Shown here: piece by piece, positions 31,329 through 31,383 of the stretch
Layout of the letters: each line of letters opens with the position of its first letter
How positions within the stretch are numbered: the stretch's first letter is position 1
From: Gamarada debralockiae
Lineage: Eukaryota > Ascomycota > Leotiomycetes > Helotiales > Hyphodiscaceae
Length of the DNA: 31,383 nucleotides
Assembly (NCBI GenBank): GCA_002803225.1
Contig: NXFV01000951.1
Location: 1 to 31,383, forward strand
Direction of reading: 5' to 3'
Position numbers and translations under genes: made by a program
The notes under the pieces: model-generated
What the model was told of the DNA's origin: nothing
The model's input: the letters and a program-made list of their open reading frames with translations, nothing else
Database searches by the model: none

Positions 31329-31383
<55 letters not shown>
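31313..31383 (+). repeat. Pyrimidine tract ending in 53 T
   Basis: A TCCC(T)n and CTTT microsatellite runs into an unbroken T run from 31331 to the last base. It may be a contig end, a sequencing artefact or the poly(A) tail of a minus-strand non-LTR element whose body lies outside. Nothing in the window decides among these. Confidence 0.8.

Larger units (their letters stand above)
30267..31383. other. Terminal region with EthD promoter and T-rich end
   Basis: The left 300 bp hold the EthD promoter with paired AflR-type sites. Minus-strand frames at 31140-30895 and 30873-30562 read smoothly and could be exons of an unassigned gene, but no splice chain or domain was convincing. The right end is a pyrimidine-only tract. 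Confidence 0.35.

Overview
The window is nuclear DNA of a filamentous ascomycete (Pezizomycotina; Leotiomycetes is only a guess). Evidence: short GT-AG introns, mostly 49-69 bp, inside fungal gene families; an AflR-type Zn2Cys6 regulator; an ascomycete laccase with the DSGL C-terminal processing site; and an Ayg1-type hydrolase whose three catalytic positions sit one residue from those of Aspergillus fumigatus Ayg1. I saw no tRNA, rRNA, complete transposon or CRISPR array.

Layout. 1-6.4 kb: an F-box-like protein (minus), an unassigned acidic protein (minus), and a decayed SAM-dependent methyltransferase at about 4.6-5.3 kb. 6.4-8.0 kb: a seven-exon Rieske non-heme oxygenase. 8.8-15.7 kb: a laccase (minus, seven exons), a divergent oxaloacetate-hydrolase-like enzyme of the isocitrate lyase/PEP mutase superfamily (plus), and an Ayg1-like alpha/beta hydrolase (minus, four exons). 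18.1-19.2 kb: an AflR-family regulator (minus). 20.8-22.2 kb: a decayed secreted intradiol-dioxygenase-like gene (minus). 23.6-25.8 kb: two small secreted proteins, one a 58-residue six-cysteine peptide. 26.3-28.9 kb: a DHA2-type MFS transporter with a long repeat-bearing N-terminal tail (minus). 29.8-30.3 kb: an EthD-domain enzyme (minus). The window ends in a 53-base T run.

The main result is a probable co-regulated secondary-metabolite gene set from about 8.8 to 30.3 kb. Matches to the known AflR consensus TCGSWNNSCGR lie 164-204 bp upstream of the start codons of the laccase, the oxaloacetate-hydrolase-like enzyme, the Ayg1-like hydrolase, the MFS transporter and the EthD enzyme, and 380 bp upstream of the regulator itself. 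Several are doubled. I found none upstream of the Rieske gene, the F-box gene, the two decayed genes or the two small secreted proteins. The gene content (chain-shortening hydrolase, laccase, EthD enzyme, transporter, AflR-like regulator) fits an aromatic polyketide or melanin/naphthopyrone-like pathway with oxidative coupling. No polyketide synthase lies in the window, so the backbone enzyme would be outside it.

Other points of interest are four copies of a [13 protein letters not shown] motif in the transporter tail, the six-cysteine peptide with candidate Kex2 sites, and two biochemically legible pseudogenes whose old introns or motifs can still be read.
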